DNA from: Nageia nagi | Lineage: Eukaryota > Pinophyta | Reading direction: 5' to 3' | NCBI GenBank assembly: GCA_050084985.1 | Contig: JBITNC010000001.1 | Coordinates: 103,726,001 to 103,790,000 of the forward strand | Length of the DNA: 64,000 nucleotides | In this document: piece after piece, positions 1 through 12,899 of the stretch | How the letters are laid out: the number at the start of each line of letters is the position of its first letter | Numbering within the stretch: the stretch's first letter is position 1 | Made by a program: the position numbers and the translations under genes | Notes under the pieces: generated by a model | Databases searched by the model: none | The model's input: only the letters and a program-made list of their open reading frames with translations | Told to the model about the DNA's origin: nothing

Positions 1-1800
1 GGAAGTAGGTCCTTTCCATCTTCATTCTTCATGCTCCTTCAAGTAGCCAAGGTTTATTAGATTGAGTAATAAGAAAGGTCTTTGAGTATTGAGGATTAGG
101 ACATCCTTTGACCAAAATTCATCTTATTCTATGTGCATGATAATCTTTTTCAATCAAGTCAATTACCCCATTTTATGGACATCAGGAAGTTTTATGTTCC
201 CTCTAGAATGACCTCCTTTCCTTGATCTTAGGGTAAGCATCATTAATTATTCATTTTTAGTGAATTCTATAATTATTCATTTCATACCAATCAATAGATA
301 TCTCTAGAACGTAGTATGAAGCTATTGTATCATTAAACATACTTGGCCCATTATGCACTTATTAAATATTTATTTCCTTTCCTTGTAAAAGTCTAAACTA
401 TGAATTTGAAAGGATTAATATTTATTACTAACAAGAATGAAATTTATTAAATTCTCCTAACTTCTTTATTTCCATATCCCCATTTATCAATATCAAATTA
501 TTACCATTTCATTAAATCTATACCTTCCACAAACATCTATATTTCCTTTTTATTCTAAAACACATTAGTATATAAGAACAAATTACATCTAGCACATCCT
601 ATGAAGCTCAAGATAAAATAATGATTTCAAAAAGACCTTGGTATGGCCACAAACCTAGATCTATTGGAAATTTTAGTGTTGTGACTTTCTCATAGAGAGA
701 CACCATACCTTGGCTCAACATAAGAGGACTTGGATTAACATCAAGTCGAAAGACCCTCTATTTGGGGAATGGATATGACAATATGCATGTCATTCTTAGT
801 CTATCAAAAATCAAATGTACTTATTTCCAAATGATAGACTTCTATGCCTATACAATGCATTTGAAATCATAGAGAAGAAGAACATGTTTGGTGGCTATGT
901 AACAACTAGGGAAATAGAGAACATATCTAGGGGCCACACAATAGCGTTGGGTACTCTTTACCCTCTATGACTTAACCATGGGGTTTGGTACAAAACCTAA
1001 CAAGGAGTAGTTGACAATTTTCCTCCTAAGGAATGAGGTGATTATCATACTTCTTACCTATAATAGCAACATAGAATATCTCAGAGTTTACAAGGTATTG
1101 GTAAAATATGTATCATTAATTTACATTGTGGTTACTTGAAGGCTTACCAAATCTAGGTGATCTTGTTAGCTATTATTAGTATGGATGAAATAAAATAACT
1201 ATCATGGAGATTGAGCTTCATAGTCTTGTAAGAATCATTGCATTTTCATGCCATTTATTTAAGAGCTCTATCTTCTATTTTGATATGGAATGGAAAACTA
1301 CTCAAGGAACCAAAATAGGTATGAGCAATAGTCTTGCACAATACTAAGAAAGAATCACCCTTCAAGATTCTCTAGTCATTCTCATATTTGTGGTGAAAGG
1401 GATAAATTATAGTAGACTATATACTAAGTAGGATTTCTTTCATTTGATGGAAAATATCAAAGGTGGATAATAGCATCATCAAAATCGAGTATTATGCACC
1501 ATAATTATAGTATGCATCTATTTGATCTATGAAGGTCTTAGTAGCTATCAATGAATCAACACCAATAATTTCCCCACTTTTACCATTCCATGACCATAAC
1601 CAACTCATCCTTGGTACTTGGATCTTTAACCTGACTTCCCATCTTGAGTCAACCTATAATCCATATCATAGAATCTTGAAGACAACATCAAATTGATACA
1701 AATAATGCATATATCCTCTCAAAATTATCCATCTTACAATATAATTAATCATAATCATGTTCAAATTCTCAATGGTATTTGAGTCTTGATAAGAGTAATT
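1..1800. other. AT-rich stretch without recognisable coding
   Basis: Reading both strands I found no conserved protein motif, RNA gene or clear repeat boundary. It lies just upstream of a Ty3/gypsy integrase relic and probably holds the decayed upstream part of that or another retroelement, but no protease, reverse transcriptase or RNase H motif could be read here. Confidence 0.4.
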
Positions 1801-1840
1801 AGGCAGGTTGTGACACCCATATTGTAATTCTATTTGGGAA

Positions 1841-3190
1841 TTGATAGGGAAGGGTACCCCATCATCCCAATATTTTATTGAAAAAGATGGAGTCCTTTAC
1901 TTTAAGGAAAAATTGGTCATTCTAGAAAAGGGTAATTTGAGAAGTTTGATCATGCAAGAAGCCCATCGTTTCCCATATGCAATGCATTCAAGAGGTATGA
2001 AGATGAGAGAGGAATTAAAATAAAAAATTTATTCAGATCGAATAAAAAGAGATATAGCAAAATTTATGGAAATATGTCTTGAATGTTAGAAGACGAAGGT
2101 ATAATGTCAACATCCAGGTGGATATTTGTATCTAGATGATGTCCTTACATAGAAATGGAAGGTAATTTTGATGGATTTTATTGTTAGTTTACCAAAATGA
2201 GGTTCCATCATGACTCAAGTTTTGTACTAGTTGATAGATTGAATAAGGTAGCATATTTTATACTTGAAAATACCATATATGATGATCCTCCTATAGAAAA
2301 TAAGTTTTCCCATGAAATTTTTATATTGCATGATTTTCTAAGGTGATCATCTTAGATAGGGATTCAAAGTTCACCTTCGTATTTTGTAAATCACTACACA
2401 AGGCATTGGGAATAAAATTAAACATGAGTTCAATGTATCATCCAAATATAGATGGATAGACTAAATTAGTGAATAGGGTTCTTGAGGATATGCTTAGAAT
2501 GTATTGCATGGAATAAAAGACTAAATGGGAGGATTACCTCTACTTAGTCAAATTTGCCTATAATAATGGATACCATTCATACTTGGGAATGGCACCCTTT
2601 AGGGATCTTTATGGAAGGAGATACAAAACTCCTTTATCTTAGAAAAATTAGGATGATCAAGTGATGATCCATCCTAAAATGTTAAACCAAATGGAGAAGC
2701 AATTTAAATCCAATTGAGGAAAGCTCAAGGAAGCTATTGATAATAAAAGAGTTATGCTGATCTTAAGAGAACTCAAGAATTTGGTGTGGGTGAAAAAGTA
2801 TTCTTATGAGTTATACCTATAAAAAGTGTCATAAAGTATACCAAGTTGGATCCCTGATTTGTTAGTCCTTTTGAAATAGTTGAGAAAAAGAGTCAAGTTG
2901 CCTACAAACTTGCTTTATCATCAAGTTTGTTAAAAATGCATGATATCTTTCATATCTTTGTATTGAAAAAATGTGTTTCTAATCCTTCTTATGTGTTGAA
3001 TTTTTTGATTTGAAAATATTGAACCCTTAGGATGTTGAAGTCCTCCTTGTTAGAATCTTAGCTTTTAGAGCTAGGAAATTAAGAAGTTGAGAGATTAATG
3101 AATGTTTAGTCTAGTGGGATAAGTATTTTGAATCGTATTCCACTTGGGAAGATGAACCTATCATGAGAAAATAATTTCCTTATTTTTTTG
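1841..3190 (+). pseudogene. Ty3/gypsy pol relic: integrase to chromodomain-like tail
   Basis: Degraded 3' part of a Ty3/gypsy polyprotein. The first open piece (1841-2023) carries the HHCC zinc-binding start of integrase (EAHRFPYAMH), followed out of frame by the CLEC cysteine pair near 2075. The core continues as DFIVSLPK (about 2177), VLVDRLNKVAYF (about 2227), LDRDSKF (about 2350) and YHPN.DG (about 2438-2456). After the core come the conserved GMAPF and YGRRYKTPLS strings (about 2587-2640) and a FHIFVLKK region near 2950. A WDKYF...TWEDEP segment (about 3116-3160) resembles the chromodomain-like tail of chromovirus integrases. Stops and frame changes are numerous, so it is dead. The catalytic Glu after DG.T reads Lys (2463-2465). 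No RNase H or reverse transcriptase is recognisable upstream. Confidence 0.8.
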
Positions 3191-3249
3191 AGTAATTTTG
3201 TAATACATTATTAAACTCTATGGTTTGTATTTACAAAGAAAGGGGATTG

Positions 3250-3271
3250 TGTTCCTTTTTAGGGGGTAGTA
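3250..3271 (+). other. Polypurine tract of the upstream gypsy element
   Basis: An AGGGGGTAGTA purine-rich run directly precedes TGTAACGACC at 3272, about 80 bp after the end of the polyprotein relic. Polypurine tracts prime plus-strand synthesis and lie immediately 5' of the 3' LTR in LTR retrotransposons, so this marks an LTR boundary. Confidence 0.6.
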
Positions 3272-4539
3272 TGTAACGACCTATCCAATTACCTTCATTA
3301 AGAATCAAATAACATCAAGGATTTGAATATTATTAAGATTATTTAAATTTTGATATGAGTAATTTTGAGTGTATATATGCATTATTGGTGTGAATTTGAT
3401 GATGGATTTAAGATTTTATATTATAGGTTACAAGTTGACTTGATATGGGAAGTCAAGTTAGAGACCCAAGGGACCAAGGATGAGTTAGTTATGGGAATGG
3501 ATTAGTAAGGGTGAGGTAATGATTGGTTTTGGTTTGCTGATAGCCATGATGAGATTCATAGATCATATGGATGCATATTATAATTATGGTGCAAAATACA
3601 TGATTTTGATGATACTTTTGTATGTGTGTGTGCACTAACAAATCTACCTTGCAGGATGAGTTGTCTTCATAGGTAAATATTTGCTTAAAACTAAGACATA
3701 CATTTTGGATTTCGCACAAGAAATAAATTGACTATTTGCAAGGAATATTCTAATTATTTGAATTCAAATTTTAACCAATGAATATTAGTGAAATTAATTA
3801 AAATGAAAAAAGGGTTAGAAGGATTATTTATCTTCTATTGGTGGTTGCAAGGTTATTTTGGAACCTTGCAAAACTAATTGATTTATCTCCCTGATAATTT
3901 ATTTCATTTTGTTAGGTATAAAATGATTGATAAAATCTTTTGTTTCCTTATGGAAGGTGTGTAATTATTTTTGGAGGATATAGGGACTTATAAATAAAGT
4001 TTCCCAAACCTTCTCACAAAAAAATAAAAATAAAATCCTACACCTTACGTATAAAGTATACAAGTTGGAGAAATAGTAATTGGTTTGAAAGGATTTTACT
4101 ACCCTCTAGCTATAAATACTTGGAGGACCCTTAGGAAAGGATCATTGTATTATTTTCCTCTCTTTCCAAAACTTTGGCCTAGAATCCTATGGATAGATGA
4201 ATCTTGTCCTCTTAAGCCTAGGTGCTCTCCCTTGCATTTTAGATATTAATCCTAAAATGCTTAGCTAAGTTGTAAATTTATTTGATATTATTTTACCATG
4301 TTTAAAGAAAGAGATGCTTGATAAAGGATTATGAGAATATTAATGAAAATAATTATTAGCAATAGTCTTACACTTGTTGGATTTTAAAAAGACATATCAT
4401 TTGTATTTATTTGATATTCTTACATGAGAAGGTTTTGTACTCCTTATCTCCTTTATAATTGAAGAAGGGTAAACTCTCTTATTTTAAATTTATTAGATTG
4501 ATTGAGAAGTCTCGAATGCCAATTTATATGGCATACCAA

Positions 4540-4571
<32 letters not shown>

Positions 4572-4700
4572 AAGGACTAGTCATTGAATGTCCTACGCCA
4601 TGTAAGGTCATGGGTAAACTATGTTGATGTAGATCATAAGCCTTCATTCACCTTTTAGCTTCGCTCGTAGGACCTTACAAAACCCCTTTTGTGTGTATTT
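3272..4700 (+). repeat. Probable 3' LTR of the gypsy element at 1841
   Basis: The segment begins with TGTAACGACCTATCC right after the polypurine tract. It is similar over more than 1 kb, in the same orientation, to 13645-14770. The best-kept shared block is GAGTTAGTTATGGGAATGGA (about 3482) and the area around CCTTGCAGGA (about 3649). CTATAAATACTTGGAGG near 4108 could be the LTR TATA box, followed by a CTCTCTTTCC tract. The 3' end is not sharp; 4700 is an estimate where similarity to the second copy fades. Confidence 0.6.
4539..4566. repeat. (TA)n microsatellite
   Basis: About 14 uninterrupted TA units lie inside the LTR-like sequence. Confidence 0.9.
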
Positions 4701-5890
4701 TTTGTCCATGAGATAGTGTTGAAAGGAGGTATTGTGTTTAGCTATCCTCAACTTGTATAATATACTTCTACCCCTACGCTAAGTCTCCCTTCGTAGGCTT
4801 CTCCAATGTATTGATCCTTGTGTGCATTTTCCGTCAATGAGATCATATTCGACAATGTATTTTATTATAGATTCCCCTAATTTGTCCACCATGTGTTCAC
4901 TCTATAATCACTGGCATACGATGAGACTACAACTAATGATATATTTTATCAAAGGGACCTCACATCTTCTAGCATGTTTGCCTTGGGCATATTCTGTGAA
5001 CATTGCATTTCTTTTAGACTGCATTTCAATAAGCAATTTGTCAAATAGACCATAATTCCTTTCAACATACCAATTTTGTGCATACCTTATGTTCATTACA
5101 TCTCCTGAGTCTTCATTTCAATGAGGAGTTACAAATAATCACAACATGCCCATTCTGTACCTACCCTATAGTCAAAATAGTGAAACATTCGATCCCACAA
5201 ACTCATAGCCCTCCCTACGTACTAGGTTTTGTGAATACCATGTGATCATTGCAATCTGTTAGACTACCTATTATGAAACATTTTTTTTTTTTATAGAGTT
5301 TTCCCCGTCTACTGCGCCTATAAAACTACGCTTCAAGGAAGCATTCTGCAGGCTCTCATAATGTATTTATATCGTGCATTTCTTGATCCTATTTTGCCTA
5401 TACGATGGCATTCCAAGGGCGCACTCTATCAAATAGTATATAAAATACCCACAAAAAATATTTGGAACTCTATGTCAAGTTTGATACTACGCATCGACGA
5501 AGAATCCTATCAAGAAGTTCATAGATCCTTTTGGTGTTTCCTCCCTGTGAATATCCTGCAATTATTTACATATTATGAGACCGAAATTCGATGAGGCTTT
5601 TATCAAGCAATCCGCAGACCCCTCTGTATATCTGTTGGGGAATTACTGAGTTCCATGAAATTCAACGAGGTAAATGTCAATCAATTTGTAGGCTCCCTCC
5701 ATGTATCCACCTCCATTGATGTCACATTGCGACAAGGTGTTTTGTCAAACACTTACTAAGTTTCCTCCTAGCTTGAGCAAGGCTGCAAATCGAAAAAGCA
5801 TTTTGTTATAATCCAAAAGTATTTATTTTCAAGTATCATGCGCTCACTTAGAATTTTTAGACTACATTTTAATGAAGATATTGACACAAA
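4640..5890. repeat. Degenerate tandem array, roughly 85-150 bp spacing
   Basis: A core resembling CATTTCAATGAGG followed by TTTTGTCAAA recurs with variation near 4833, 5025-5046, 5113-5127, 5267, 5590, 5660, 5727-5750 and 5865. Each core is often preceded by GTGAACATTGCA-like or TGTGAATA sequence. Spacing is irregular, so this is an old satellite-like or LTR-internal array. Open frames at 4822-5055 and 5361-5594 fall inside it and show no protein-like composition. Confidence 0.45.
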
Positions 5891-6780
5891 TAATTGATAC
5901 TTATATTATTAAATTACAAATGGGTGGTTACAGTAATCTACTATTTAAAGTAGGATTTTCAAATTATTTAGGAGTTTAATCCAAAGTAGAATCATTCCTA
6001 AAGTTGATATGAAGATATTATAGGGTCATATTATTTTGAAGGATAAATATGACAATTGATTGGTATTTTAGATTATGAGAGGTTATGGAATATTTTCAAA
6101 ATTATCAAATTATGATTAAAGTACCTTAAAGACCAAGGAAGGGAGGTAGTTCTAGAGAGAATATAAAACCTTCCAAGGTTCTTAATAAGGTATTTGGAAT
6201 TATTGAAAAACATTATAATGCATTTAGAGTAAGCTGCATTATAGTAAAAAAAAATTCAATTTTCCTAATCCTTAATACTCATAAGCCTTTCCTAGTACTC
6301 AAAATCAATGAACCTTGGATCCTTGGAAGAGAATGGAAGATGAATATGGCAAGGAACTACATCCAAAGGAAAAAGACTTAATTAAGTTTTTCAAATACCT
6401 CTATAACGCTATGATGTAAACTTCCCTATGTTGAGTTTAAGGGAACACATATATGATTAAGTGTCTCATATTCCATGATGTAAATTAGGATTTCCCTATA
6501 GTTTCATAGATGATGATTTTTCATGCATTAAACTAAGGTTGAGATGGAGCTATCAATTATGTATTCATAAGTATAATCCTATGGTTCATATGTAAATCTA
6601 TTAGTAATAATCCAAGGGATGTATTTGATTTGATTCGCTCAATGATATATTCTTAAATGTATTTAAATGATATATGGATTAATTGAATCCAAAAATGTTC
6701 CCACATGAATAAAGCAAAGAAAGTATTACTACACCCTTATCTGCATAAGAATATTCATCTATTTAGTGTATAAAATAAAA
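5890..6780. other. Unassigned AT-rich interval
   Basis: No protein motif, RNA gene or clear repeat was recognised on either strand. Confidence 0.35.
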
Positions 6781-7092
6781 CCATAGTCATGGGTGAAATT
6801 ATAAGAACAATTCTAATGTCCCTAAAGTAATCATAAGCTAAGGTTGTCTTAACCCATACTATATAAGTGATATCATGTAAATTGATTCAACAAGGAGAAA
6901 GGATCTCTAATATGGAGATAATTAATTGGTAAAACAAAGTATCGCTACATTCTTTAGCTAAGTGGGAATTAATAACAAAATGAGATTTATGGAATGACAC
7001 AATTGATCCCTAGACACTTGTAAGTGGATCAAGTAGGATCACCTAGTATCCTTAGGAAACTTTGTATTTATTCAAAAGTGTAACATAACCTA

Positions 7093-7147
<55 letters not shown>

Positions 7148-8430
7148 TATATATGGGAACTCAATAACACATAGTAAGTGTTATATATAGTTAAGTTAAA
7201 AGGATAAAACTTATGATATGGTTAGGATGAACATTAAATTAAGTATTAAGGTTTAGAGATAATCCTTAAAGATGACATAAACTAGATGATAAACCCTAGA
7301 GAGATAAAATAGACTTCAATCTCACCATAAAATTGAATTAAGTATACAAGGATGGAGTTTATGGTTTGTATCAACACTAGGGACAAATGCATAGAAAGCA
7401 AATTAGTCAAAATCTTTTTATGTAGACTCCTTAAATGACATACAAAAAGAATATTCCTTGAGTATGGACCACTCTACATCACACTTCCTTGTTAGAAGTA
7501 GTTAAATTTATTGTTAAATCAAGGCTTGTTATTAGTTTCTAGTAGGTGAAGTTCTTATAAAAAGTATATCTTGCACCACACCATGCATATGGGATAATTA
7601 TAGTACTTTTTAATATTGTTAGTGACTTCATAAACAAGTTTGATTCAAAACTTCTTGCATATGCTAATGAATTTATTACTTATTTTTCAAATATATCTTA
7701 AAATATGAAAGATAGTTTGTTTACCATAAGTTATATTAGAATAACATCATAATGATTAGTATAAGAATGAAACTTAAAAACCCTAATAATTGATTTGGGA
7801 TCAATTATTTCTAGGATCGATAGAACATTGGATGGTTTTATCTTATAACCTTGTTTAAAAACTTATTAGACTATACAAACCACTCGATGGCATTCTTTCA
7901 ATACCCATGGATCTCCAAGATATGGGCATGGGAATTCTAGACTCCATGGTTATCCTAACTGATAGATATGGGCAAGCTAGTATCTCATATCTTTGACAGG
8001 TTATCAGATGAGCATATCAATCGATAAAACTATGGTTACTGAATGAGGGTAACTAGTAATCATACTATCTCCAATTTAACAAATAGAAGTATCAATACAA
8101 TTTCATAGGCAATGATGTTTACTCACTTCATGAGGAATATTTCCTAGGATAATCTATCTATGCCTATGATTTGAAGGGTTATATCGAAAGGATGAATAAT
8201 CTAGTATTCTCTTGGGTGATATGGGCCCCAAGTAGGAAACAACTACATCATGATTAAAAATGTTTGTTGCACATTTCATGAGTAGAAATGGTGGAGTCAT
8301 TTATGTGCCATATTCCAATGGGATGAGAGTTGAGAAATAAACACCAAAAGGATTATGGATCACCTTTTCCATTCCTAGACTATTCGGGTGTTTAAACTAA
8401 ACAAAAAAATTTATCTAAAATTTTAGGATT
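6780..8430 (+). repeat. LTR-like block, copy A
   Basis: This interval is similar, in inverted orientation, to about 62090-63930. The clearest shared block is GGGCCCCAAGTAGGAAACAA (about 8224), then AGTAGAAATGGTGG (about 8280) and AAAATTTTAGGATT (about 8417). In copy B the sequence just beyond the matching end holds TTGGTATTAGGTGAAGC, a degenerate match to an initiator-Met tRNA primer-binding site, so the block is best read as an LTR reading left to right here. Copy A contains a long (AT)n tract at 7096-7157. Confidence 0.55.
7096..7157. repeat. (AT)n microsatellite
   Basis: A run of more than 20 AT units with one AGAT interruption at its 3' end. Confidence 0.95.
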
Positions 8431-8510
8431 CTAATGTCAAAAATGGTAGAGAAATGTTATTAAGAAATAGGTGGTACCATTACATATGTTCCTTAAAATA
8501 TACAACTAAA

Positions 8511-9528
8511 TGGTGAAAGCAAGAAGTTGGGTCCACTTAAAGGGGAAGTGGGGAAAATTAATGAAGTTAAAATTCAATGTTGAAAAAATGGAGATCTCGA
8601 TTTAGGTTCAAGATCCTAATAAATATCAGAATCTCAATATTTAAAATTTAAATATGTACAAATATTGGGATCTTGATATTTGAATCTTCAATTTTACCTC
8701 ATATTTAGGCTAAAAAAAGGCTTGGTGAGCCAACACTTAGCCTTGGACCTACATTTATATGTTGATGGTAATTTTAATACAAATTCTCAACTTCAAGCAT
8801 ATGTTTGATGGTGTTTTTGATAGAAATTTTTATGAAATTAAAACCCATTGTAGATTAAAAAGTGTAGATTTTAAATATGTAATTTGTTTTACATTTGGAT
8901 AAGATTCTATATTTTTTAATTATTTTGTAGTAAAAAAGATCCATATACTTGAAATATGAGGTTCTCATATTTTCCTAATAAAGTTACTTATTGGGGGAGT
9001 TATGAAAAAAAATTACATAGGAACAAGATTCATAGAATTCTCTATAAGAATAAAAAAAATTAAGTTTAGATCATATTATGTTGGATGGACACGAGCACTT
9101 TTCAAAACCACAAACATGCCTAGTCTAAAATTAATAAAAAAACCATTTATTGAAAAATTATGGAAAAATATCTAGAACAAGAACCAATGTGTTAGGTATC
9201 TTTTCCTAAAAGGATTAAAATAAAATACCATGATTTTAGTCAAATTATGTTGGATGGACACATGCATGGTATGGTCCAAAAATAGGTTTTTTTTTAAAGT
9301 GATTTTTATTCATCTTATTGAATTTTAGCTTTTATAATATGGGTATTGAAATAAATTATATATTTGAAAACTAGACTTTAAGAACTACATTTTTAGTCCA
9401 GCTACCTTTTTCATGATTTCATATCTAATTGCTCCAAATTTTGAGACCAATCATACCCAACTTTTAAAATCAAGGAAAACACTTCCACTTTTTGGCCTTA
9501 AAGTGAACCCAACATCTTCCACCCACTC
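8511..9528. mobile_element. Non-autonomous TIR DNA transposon, copy 1 (about 1.0 kb)
   Basis: The left end reads GGTGAAAGCAAGAAGTTGGG then TCCACTTAAAGG. The right end is its imperfect reverse complement (CCTTAAAGTGAACCCAACATCTTCCACCCACT). The whole interval is similar at matching length to 44221-45228 on the same strand. No transposase motif is visible, so it is non-autonomous. Shared internal landmarks are AATATTGGGATCTTGATATT (about 8664), GGCTTGGTGAG (about 8718) and CTTTTCCTAAAAGGATT (about 9200). The exact outer bases and target duplication are unclear in this copy; the boundaries rest on alignment with copy 2. Confidence 0.75.
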
Positions 9529-10880
9529 TAAAAGGATTTCTAGGTATAAGTTAGTTGTATGATTTCAAAGGTGTACAAATGTAAGCATTACAAAATATGT
9601 GAACTAGCCTAGTTTTTCAAAATACATGACCTCATGAAAACAATCATCTAGGTTAGTGATTGGGTGGCATACTAAAGATATAAATAGTACAAATTGAATC
9701 CATTTTGCACCATTATCAAGAGGGAGAAGGAGACTAAATGATCTAAGCAAAGTGCAAGCATAAGTCTTGTGAAGTGCATAATCTAGCCTAGAAGGTGGGT
9801 CACATAGTTTGAAGAAGGTATGAAGCTAATGCTCATAGAATGAGCAACCAACTCATTACCTTTCATACATGTGACCTCAACAAAATTCATGCATGATTAT
9901 CAAGAAAATATACACAAAGATTTTTGGCTAGTTATTAATCGATGCATAACATTTAAAAGGTGCAAATATATTTTTTTATGTTTGTTAAGCTTTAGGGATA
10001 GTCACATGATTCATCTAAAATGATAAAGATACTACTTCCCAAACATGTGATTGGGCCACTATTGTCCAAATTTATGACTTGAACTAGAGATTGAAATTAT
10101 GGAGTCAGGGATCATATCCATGCATTTGGAAAGTGACAGATTTAAAAGAGACATTATGTGATATCAAGTGAAAAGGAATTTACCCATCTTCATATGCATA
10201 CAAATTTGAGTTTGAAATCTTATTATTTACTTTAGAGAAGATTATTAAGGCCGAACAAATTTTGCCAAGATTTGTTAATTTGTCAAGAAGGTTATTGAAG
10301 TAAATTACCAAGTGTTGAAGCCATATTCAGAAGGAGTGCAAGAGTAATTATGAGAAGTTAAGAAACCATAATGTATATATTCTAGAATAGAGTCTCAAAT
10401 CATTCACCAAAAAGCTAAGGAATTAGGTTGGAATCAGGAGCATTTACAAGGGAAGTGAAAAGAAGATGATGTTATTATTTTGCCAAAGAGGAGATGATGC
10501 TAGTATCCTAATAAAGCAACACCTATGTTCATATATAATAATATATATTCCTTGTAAAAGTATAAAAAATATATTCAAAGTGCTCATTTACACACCAATG
10601 TGTAAGTATTTATAGAGTAAGTTCCTTAAAGATGAGTGCTTTGAAGGTAGAAAATGTGGTAGAGAACTAAGTACAAGATAATATAGTGGAGGCTAAAGTA
10701 AGCTTGATGGCATGATCATGGTAATTCAATTCTCTAGCATGGAATAACTTGAGTTTTTTTGACTTTGTTGCTTTTGTCAAAGTTGTACAATGAAGAAGTG
10801 ACTAGAGTAGTAATGTATAGAAATCTTTGTCACCACACAAGAGAATATAGTGACTATCAACAAAATTGATTCCAAAAAAA
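9529..10880. other. Unassigned AT-rich interval
   Basis: Probably internal retroelement sequence into which the 1 kb TIR element inserted, but no motif is firm enough to name. Confidence 0.3.
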
Positions 10881-11400
10881 AAGAAAATTTTAGAGGCCTT
10901 AGATATAAATATCATCACCAAACAATCATAGATAAAAGAAATAGAACACTATAGGGATGGGCTTTCTTCCTAAGTAATCCAATTCCTTATGGAAGAGACA
11001 TGGAAGAATGCCATAAAGAAGTAGATTACTGACCTAAAAGATAAGATGGTAATGCATCATAGGCTACTATTTGGTGATAAAAATCATCAACCTAAAATTT
11101 TAAAAAGTCTTTGGGAATCTCTCTTTTACTTTGACTAGTTGGAACAAGTAAAATAAACAACACAAAATATTGATATCATTAGTGCTAATTAATTTGACAC
11201 ATTTGACATATTAAACATGGGAATACAAAAGGTGCATGCTTTCTTTAATCAAAGCCTTGGAGAACCTAAAGAATCTAGCTAGAAGGAGTAGACTAAGGAG
11301 AAGAAATATCTTAGGGGTCCTTAATTCGATAATTGTGGTTACGTGCATAAATTATTTTGAAGAAACTAAAACTTTTTGTATGACTTGAATTGTGAGGATG
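10880..11400 (+). pseudogene. Possible gag relic with zinc-knuckle trace
   Basis: A frame with few stops runs from about 10980. It includes a phrase resembling plant retroelement gag (MGIQKVHAFFNQ, about 11218-11255) and a FDNCGYVHKLF string (about 11325-11360), which could be a decayed CCHC zinc knuckle. The match is weak and the frame is broken several times. It could equally be coincidental low-complexity coding. Confidence 0.3.
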
Positions 11401-11439
11401 AATTGAGATCTCATGATTTCAAAATTAATAATTTTGGCT

Positions 11440-12150
11440 ATATTTTGTTTTATTAGTTTATAGTCAGTACTTTGGAAATATTAGGTTGTCAAAGGAATAA
11501 TAATTAGACTTTTCCCTTTAGTTATTTTAATTGGTGTTATGTTTGTTAAGATAGTATCAGAAGTTGTCAAAACATGGCCCTTTAGTTATTCTAAGAGATA
11601 TTTTAGGATGACCCTTTAGTTGTTTCAAAGGGTATTTTAGGGTTGTGTCAGTCATGTTAGTTACTTTTTATTAAATGTCAATTGTTAGATTAGGCTAATA
11701 ATTAAAAGACTTAGATGCTATAAGTACCCTTCATGGGTCACTTTTTACTTAGAATGGAATAGAAAGTAGCTTTCTCAAGAATGATTAACCTTTGGTGTTT
11801 GTTCTTGAGCTATGATTCTATTGCTATTCATTTAGTGGTGTTATGGAATACTTTATCTAAAGTGATTAAGTACCTATCAGTTCCATAATTGCATGAAAAG
11901 TATTATATTTTAGAAATTATCTTTTTCTATTTCATTTATATGGTATCTTACTTGTAGCATGGTGATCAATGATTGAATAATTAATGCATATGGTATTGTC
12001 TCTACCATGCTCTACTTTCTACTCATTTAAATTTTAACTTCAAGCATTCTTATTGTGTACTTGTTGAATTTGATAGCTTCATAAAGATTCCTTCCAAACT
12101 CAAGTCCTAGATCTTCTAAACCCTGCAGTACAAGTGAATCATTATCAATC
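11440..12150 (+). repeat. LTR-like sequence with U3 internal repeats
   Basis: The phrase CCCTTTAGTT followed by a TATTTTAGG-like tail recurs at about 11514, 11578 and 11613. It is followed by AAATGTCAATTGTTAG and GATGCTATAAGTACCC near 11720, a plausible promoter TATA region. This arrangement of short U3 repeats then a TATA-like box then a C/T-rich start is typical of Ty3/gypsy LTRs. No partner LTR was identified in the window and the boundaries are estimates. Confidence 0.4.
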
Positions 12151-12899
12151 ATACTGAATCACTTTGAGTTTCTTTCATTCTTAACCCTTTTTGTTTATTT
12201 ATTTTTCTTTTTATTAACAAACCCCTATAACTTTCATTGATGCAAGTCCTAAAGAGGTCTATATAAACATGTGAGTTAATATTCCCATCACCTTCTTTAT
12301 TTAGATGATCAACCTACCATTTGATATGATCTAGAGGCATGATGGTTCTCTAGTAATTCCAATCTTAGAGGTCATGAATCCAAATAGTCCTGTAGGATAG
12401 TTAGTCCCTTAGATCAAAGATAGTTAATGCTATCTCAACATATATGCTAGTGAGGCCTCTTTCTCTTGCCAAACCTACCTCTATTGTATCCTTATAAGGT
12501 AGGATATAAATCCACACCAACATATAGATAAGTGCTAGAAGGAGGGCATTTTAACCATCTTGTGTTACAACCATTGTTTTACCTTTCTATTGTTTTACTT
12601 TTGTTGTCATAATGGAACCATTTTCTACAAGTTCATATTTGTAAGATTTAGACTTATTTGATTTACATATAGTCTATACTCAATCCAAGAAAGCTTCTCA
12701 ATAAACACATAATATAGGCTTGATAGGTTTATATTTTAGATATATGATTCTTTTGCAATAAGAAGAAAATGATTCTCATACTGAGGGACTCTCTCAACCA
12801 ATTGTCTCAACTACTGAGATAGTATTCATAGTGATAACTCAGTTGAATACATTACCAATAATATAGATCATAGTGCAAAATATCATAATGGCCACACCA

